DNA from: Anoxybacter fermentans
GTDB taxonomy: Bacteria; Bacillota; Halanaerobiia; DY22613
DNA: 64,000 nucleotides
Assembly (NCBI RefSeq): GCF_003991135.1
Contig: NZ_CP016379.1
Coordinates: 248,001 to 312,000 of the forward strand
Direction of reading: 5' to 3'
Every line of letters begins with the position of its first letter. The first letter of the stretch is position 1. The notes beneath the pieces were generated by a model. It searched no databases. It was not told the origin of the DNA and worked only from the letters and a program-made list of their open reading frames with translations. Of the stretch, positions 60,315-64,000 are shown one piece after another. A program made the translations under genes and the position numbers.

Positions 60315-61681
60315 TCGATGACACCACTTTCAATATTAGTATGAAGCCATTCTTCGTGTAAAATTTTGTCAATTTCATCAAGAATACCATAACGGTATTT
60401 AAAACCGTAAAATTTAGATTCAAGAATGATTAGTTTCCAAATCAGTTCAAAGGGAATTTCTTCTTCTAGACATAGACTTGACAGCACAGAAATTTCTTGA
60501 GTAGTAAAAATAGGCTGTTCAGTTAATTCAGAAATGATCGGTTCTCCAATTTCTTCCTCATAAATAGTTGGGACTGAATCTTTCCAATCACCGTCTTCAA
60601 TCCATAGTTCACGAATTTTTAGTAATTCCTCTTTTAAAATAAGTGGATAATGTTTACCAATCAAGGAGTCAATTTTTTTTTGTGTTTGGAGTAGTCTTCT
60701 TAAAATTTTTTTACGTGCTTCTAGGGTAAAAGGTCCCAATCCTGGTCGTTTATCCTTTTCATTTTCTCCTTGGATCCAGTAAACACTTCCATCTCGTCTT
60801 TTTTTCTCTCTCATTTCGGAGTCATTTCGAATTTCTAAAAGCCAATTACGGAATCTAAGCAAAGGTTTTAACCATTTTTCTCCACTTTCAATGAAACCTT
60901 TTAAGGTTTTGTCCTCATTTACGACCGTGCATACCCAGCAACCAAAGCGACTATTTCCACAAGAGGGTGTAGACCTATCAATCACAAGGGGACATTCCCC
61001 GGAAGAATTTTCATAGAGAGCCAAAAGTTCATTGTTATCATTTCCCCAGGGGGATTCATATTTTAAAAGATATTCCCAAACATCATCGGTAGTAAATTGT
61101 TCAATAGGTGCATATACATAAGCTTTGTTTAAGGAAGAATGGGTACGCAAAATTTTACCTTCTACTCTGTGTGAGTTAAGAACCTGGTCACGAGAGGCAC
61201 TCTCGTTTAACCGAACACCTAAAACCATAATGACTTCTCCATATTTGTTTACTTTATCTAATACGAATTTGTTAACAGGTTCAATTTTGAGTTTATCAGT
61301 ACACCATCTAAATTTTTGGCGGGGAGATGGGTAACCTTTGCCAATTAGAGTTACCCAAAAGGTTTTATTAATTTCAGGTTTAACTTTATGTGTTGAAATA
61401 GGTAGACCTAGTTCTAAAGCTTTTTCATTGATCTTTTTTAGAGTAGTATTGATGTATTTGATAATTAAAGGATTTTCTATCAAGGTATCGGACGAGATTA
61501 CATAAATGTGTTTATGACGTTCATCTTTTGGAAGATCTTTAATTGAATTAAATACTAATTGAACAACAGTAGTAGAATCTTTACCACCACTATAACCGAT
61601 AACCCATGGACGCTTATCGGCTTTATATAGTTTTTTAATTTCCTCCATAGTTGTCATAATTTTTTCTTGGAAATTTGCCAT
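60311..61681 (-). CDS. dndC: DNA sulfur modification protein DndC (PAPS-reductase-like)
   Basis: A 456-residue PP-loop ATP pyrophosphatase with an Fe-S cluster. The P-loop-like motif is PWVIGYSGGKDSTTVVQLVF (about 26-45). The Cys motif is STPSCGNSRFGCWVCTVV (about 240), with GECPLVIDRS before it, and PRQKFRWCTDKLKIEPVNKF lies at about 140. This pattern is diagnostic of DndC, which activates the DNA backbone for sulfur transfer. The ATG 61681 follows AAAAAGGAATG. It is the first gene of dndC-D-E-A. The upstream DNA 61682-61760 is AT-rich with an imperfect palindrome near 61720-61744, possibly a regulatory site. Confidence 0.93.
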   Translation of the reverse strand: MANFQEKIMTTMEEIKKLYKADKRPWVIGYSGGKDSTTVVQLVFNSIKDLPKDERHKHIYVISSDTLIENPLIIKYINTTLKKINEKALELGLPISTHKVKPEINKTFWVTLIGKGYPSPRQKFRWCTDKLKIEPVNKFVLDKVNKYGEVIMVLGVRLNESASRDQVLNSHRVEGKILRTHSSLNKAYVYAPIEQFTTDDVWEYLLKYESPWGNDNNELLALYENSSGECPLVIDRSTPSCGNSRFGCWVCTVVNEDKTLKGFIESGEKWLKPLLRFRNWLLEIRNDSEMREKKRRDGSVYWIQGENEKDKRPGLGPFTLEARKKILRRLLQTQKKIDSLIGKHYPLILKEELLKIRELWIEDGDWKDSVPTIYEEEIGEPIISELTEQPIFTTQEISVLSSLCLEEEIPFELIWKLIILESKFYGFKYRYGILDEIDKILHEEWLHTNIESGVIE

Positions 61682-61894
61682 TTGAATTCATTCCTTTTTT
61701 AAATATTTTCAATGTACAATCAATATTAATTCTATATTAATTGATAAAATTCCTTTAATATTACTCAAAAAAGTTAAATCAGATGTATAATGTTTCTAAG
61801 CTTATGATGTTGATGCGAAGATTATAGAAATAATTATGGATGATAATCCATGTTGGATTTAAATTTATAAGTAATAGCTTTGGTGTTGTATTTA

Positions 61895-62225
61895 AAGAAA
61901 AGATGACGACGTAAGTATAATTAAGAAAGCTATTCCTAGCAGGATATGAGCAAGAACACTAATTTCAAGTCGGCTAGATGCAACCTACATAAAACTTCCC
62001 AGCGATACCAATATCTCTAGACTTGATCTGATCCTGGATATCACGTGTTTTAGATATATTGATTATAATTAGAAAAGTTAACTAATTGTAGCATATGAAA
62101 TAGTTTGTAATCTGGTAACACCTTTAATTACTTCTTGATACACATAAATAGCAGACCATATTGAGTAATAAATAAAGGTAAATACAAATACAGGAATAGA
62201 GTAAACATAATCTAATTTTTTGGTA
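61895..62225 (-). pseudogene. Decayed membrane protein gene
   Basis: On the minus strand short open stretches read like one membrane protein across frames: KLDYVYSIPVFVFTFIYYSI and WSAIYVYQEVIKG to a stop (62078), then SKTRDIQDQIKSRDIGIAG, then SRLEISVLAHILLGIAFLII. Frame changes and stops separate them. I see no intact start. Remaining parts of 61682-62551 are AT-rich and empty apart from the terminator and promoter listed. Confidence 0.4.
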
Positions 62226-62305
62226 TAATTTTCCTTATAAAATATTATAAATAAAGGTCAATTTATTCATTTTAGTAGTATTAGGAGGATTAGATAAGGA
62301 TATTG

Positions 62306-62333
62306 AAAAAGACTCCTGTTTTGGAGTCTTTTT
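62306..62333 (+). terminator. Terminator-like hairpin
   Basis: AAAAAGACTCC pairs with GGAGTCTTTTT around TGTTTT. No intact plus-strand gene ends here, which supports decay of an upstream gene. Confidence 0.8.
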
Positions 62334-62468
62334 GTATTTAGATTATTGTCTGTGTTGAATAAAATTTTTCGGTTTTAGCAAAAAAAAATTTTTATAATCT
62401 AAAATAAATTTTGAGGAAATATTATATTAGATAAACTTAAAAAATAAAATTTATAAAAAAACAATAAG

Positions 62469-62497
62469 TTGCATATCATGAAATTTTATGGTATTAT
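62469..62497 (+). promoter_or_regulatory. Promoter for the small XRE regulator
   Basis: TTGCAT (62469-62474) and TATTAT (62492-62497) have a 17-nt spacer. The gene also has the ribosome site AGGAGGTGAT, a full match to the 16S 3' end. Confidence 0.75.
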
Positions 62498-62551
62498 ATT
62501 TCCCGGAAAAGAAAAATGCGAAAAACTCAAACCCGGAGGAGGTGATAACAA

Positions 62552-62758
62552 ATGGTCAACATAACAAAATTAAAAGAGCTAATGAACAGTTACGGTTGGA
62601 ATATGCCACAGTTTGCCCGCATATTAGAGATAGATTATAGCTACCTATACCGAATAATGCAAGGTCAACGGCAGCCGGGAAAAAAATTTTATGAGTCTTT
62701 TATTAAATTATGCAATAAAGAGGATTTGAATTTATATGACTATTTAAATCTTGAATAA
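62552..62758 (+). CDS. Small XRE-type helix-turn-helix protein
   Basis: A 68-residue DNA-binding protein starting at ATG 62552 after a perfect AGGAGGTGAT site. The HTH covers LKELMNSYGWNMPQFARILE and IDYSYLYRIMQGQRQPGKKF, with the family pattern Q-FA-x-x-L-x-(x)-Y-x-R. The rest forms the last helix (FIKLCNKEDLNLYDYLNL). It is probably a phage/island-type repressor or a minimal Cro-like protein. Its target is unknown. It converges with the next gene, overlapping by 15 bp. Confidence 0.78.
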   Translation: MVNITKLKELMNSYGWNMPQFARILEIDYSYLYRIMQGQRQPGKKFYESFIKLCNKEDLNLYDYLNLE

Positions 62759-63022
62759 TCCCATCAAATATCCAATTGACCAGACTTTCCTTAATTGTTT
62801 TTTGACCATATTATTCTTAAGTCTATCTATTGTATTCAATAGTTCCATAACCTGTTTCCAATATTCTTCATCTCCATGTAACAGCACATCTTGAAGTAGG
62901 ATCTCTTCTTGACCCTTTTCTGTTAAGACTATAATTTTATCATTCTTTTGATTTTCTTTAATGCTACATACGTTTTTAATGGTCTTAACTGAGCAATCTT
63001 TTAATAAAAAATAATAATCCAT
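62744..63022 (-). CDS. Hypothetical protein
   Basis: A 92-residue protein starting at ATG 63022, preceded by GGCAGGTGA; a longer frame from 63106 lacks a ribosome site. The sequence (MDYYFLLKDCSVKTIKNVCS, IIVLTEKGQEEILLQDVLLH, YWKQVMELLNTIDRLKNN) looks like a short beta part and a helical part. No family is recognised. It is possibly co-inherited with the neighbouring regulators. Confidence 0.55.
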   Translation of the reverse strand: MDYYFLLKDCSVKTIKNVCSIKENQKNDKIIVLTEKGQEEILLQDVLLHGDEEYWKQVMELLNTIDRLKNNMVKKQLRKVWSIGYLMGLFKI

Positions 63023-63242
63023 AATTTCACCTGCCTTTTTATGTAAAATGAATATAGTGCTCTCAGAATTAAAGGAAGTGTAGGAATATGGATAAAACCC
63101 GGTCATTTAAAATTAAAGTTAGTGCTATAAGAGGAAAGTATTGGTTCCACTAATTTTATTATACCTCAAAGTTTCTTGTCTTGCAACAATAAAATTAAAG
63201 TTTTCATAACTAAATAATTATTATCACTTAAGGAGGGAGAAG

Positions 63243-63755
63243 ATGACTGAGGAACTGAAGATTTTGGGGAAAAAATTGGTGAGATATAGAAAGAAGTATG
63301 GGCTTACGTTAGAGGATGTTGGTAAAGTTATTGGTATTAGTAAAAGCCATATCAGCAAGCTGGAAAATGGGAATGCTAATCCGTTATTTAAGACTTTATT
63401 AAGAATCGCTAAATTTATGAATGTTCCGGTATATTATTTATTTATGCCCATAGAAGAGATGAATCATCAGAACTTTGTTGACAGGGTTAAAAGACGCCTT
63501 GAGGAATTGGAATGGGATTTAGAAAAATTACAAGAGTTAACCAGGATTAATTACTTATGTTTGGTAGATATGATGGAGGGGAATGTTACACTTACTGCGA
63601 ATGAAATGGAACAGATAGCAGAAGTTTTAGATCTGGAGATGAAAAGTTTTCAAGAAATGAAATTAGAGCTTTTTGAGGATTTATTATTAGAGTTTGGTCT
63701 TAATAATTCGCAGATTAGTAACATAATAAGTTATTTAAAAGAACATTTGAAATAA
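63243..63755 (+). CDS. XRE-family transcriptional regulator
   Basis: A 170-residue regulator starting at ATG 63243 after AAGGAGGGAG. The N-terminal HTH (about 8-62) reads LGKKLVRYRKKYGLTLEDVG and KVIGISKSHISKLENGNANP, then LLRIAKFMNVPVYYLF, a textbook XRE/Cro-CI/SinR type. The C-terminal ~90 residues contain a second, weaker HTH-like part (VKRRLEELEWDLEKLQELTR, then MMEGNVTLTANEMEQIAEVL) and a helical tail perhaps used for dimerisation. The target genes are not clear; it could govern the neighbouring defence island or a missing prophage. Confidence 0.85.
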   Translation: MTEELKILGKKLVRYRKKYGLTLEDVGKVIGISKSHISKLENGNANPLFKTLLRIAKFMNVPVYYLFMPIEEMNHQNFVDRVKRRLEELEWDLEKLQELTRINYLCLVDMMEGNVTLTANEMEQIAEVLDLEMKSFQEMKLELFEDLLLEFGLNNSQISNIISYLKEHLK

Positions 63756-63774
63756 AGATGAAAACACTTAACAA

Positions 63775-63810
63775 TAAGAAAAGACTCCAAATTGGTTAGG
63801 AGTCTTATTA
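63775..63810 (+). terminator. Terminator-like hairpin after the XRE gene
   Basis: AAGACTCC pairs with GGAGTCTT around AAATTGGTTA. The stem resembles that at 62306. The following T tract is weak. Confidence 0.6.
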
Positions 63811-63922
63811 CAATTAAGATTGTTTACTTAAATAGAACAAATTTTACAATATTTTTTATTATCTTATTGTTCTTAAATTAACGTGTTATACTATGTAATA
63901 TTATTTATATTGGTGCCAGTAT

Positions 63923-64000
63923 TTAACTATCTTCATCTGGATAAGGTTCATAGATAGTTATTGTATTACTGAAATTTATTGAAGTTGAATTAGCAGCAAA
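63923..64000 (-). CDS. 3' tip of an unidentified minus-strand gene
   Basis: From the window edge the minus strand reads FAANSTSINFSNTITI and YEPYPDEDS to a TAA at 63925-63923. The composition is protein-like with a Ser/Asn-rich, acidic end. The gene body lies outside the window. 63811-63922 is AT-rich with no visible gene. Confidence 0.4.
   Translation of the reverse strand, partial: FAANSTSINFSNTITIYEPYPDEDS

Overview
The window is AT-rich DNA from a low-GC anaerobic Firmicute. Strong AGGAGG-type ribosome sites, near-consensus sigma-A promoters and many Fe-S and radical-SAM proteins support this. Two secreted proteins look like outer-membrane beta-barrels (19592-20218, 46070-46738), which suggests a diderm Firmicute of the Halanaerobiales type; the exact genus is inference.

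Layout. 1-32.5 kb is a housekeeping mosaic: trmB (cut by the window edge), an AEC permease, an OB-fold protein, an RluA pseudouridine synthase, threonine synthase, murB, MTA/SAH nucleosidase, two tandem secreted subtilases, a B12/radical SAM protein, adenosine deaminase, a CDF cation exporter, glutamine synthetase, a split LysO lysine exporter, a heterodimeric ABC exporter, FmdB and a two-cluster ferredoxin. Two nearly identical IS1182-type elements lie here in opposite orientation (5231-7010 and 29678-31458). About fourteen full, partial or fragmentary copies of a ~209-bp palindromic element occupy intergenic gaps from 1.7 to 45.4 kb and none is seen further right. Its arms can fold into a Y with two apical hairpins. 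In two places its terminal TTGCAG sits exactly 17 nt from a -10 box, so it appears to supply a promoter -35 element.

32.7-45.1 kb is a sulfur gene cluster: a YnjB-type binding lipoprotein, two permeases and an ATPase (YnjC split in two, YnjD), a CDP-alcohol phosphatidyltransferase (YnjF-like), a PucR/CdaR-type regulator, a YeeE/YedE thiosulfate-type transporter split in two halves around a TusA-like carrier, a large pyridine-nucleotide oxidoreductase/CCG-domain protein, a two-domain rhodanese (YnjE-like) and a TVP38 membrane protein. The content matches the uncharacterised E. coli ydjXYZ-ynjABCDEF neighbourhood and adds a thiosulfate uptake module.

45.4-48.8 kb holds a DUF1540 protein, a barrel protein, a candidate small RNA, a 27-residue peptide gene, decayed genes and a structured non-coding stretch with interleaved inverted repeats.

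48.8-61.7 kb is a DNA phosphorothioation defence island. The divergent arms are a four-gene operon (PLD-helicase, small protein, SMC-like ATPase, small associated protein) resembling the PbeABCD restriction module, and dndC-dndD-dndE-dndA on the minus strand in the C-D-E-A order described for archaeal Dnd-Pbe systems. No dndB is seen. Between them is a DUF262/DUF1524 gene of the GmrSD/SspE type, broken by an ISL3-type insertion with an 8-bp target duplication. The right end carries two small XRE regulators, a small hypothetical gene, a decayed membrane gene and the 3' tip of an unidentified minus-strand gene.
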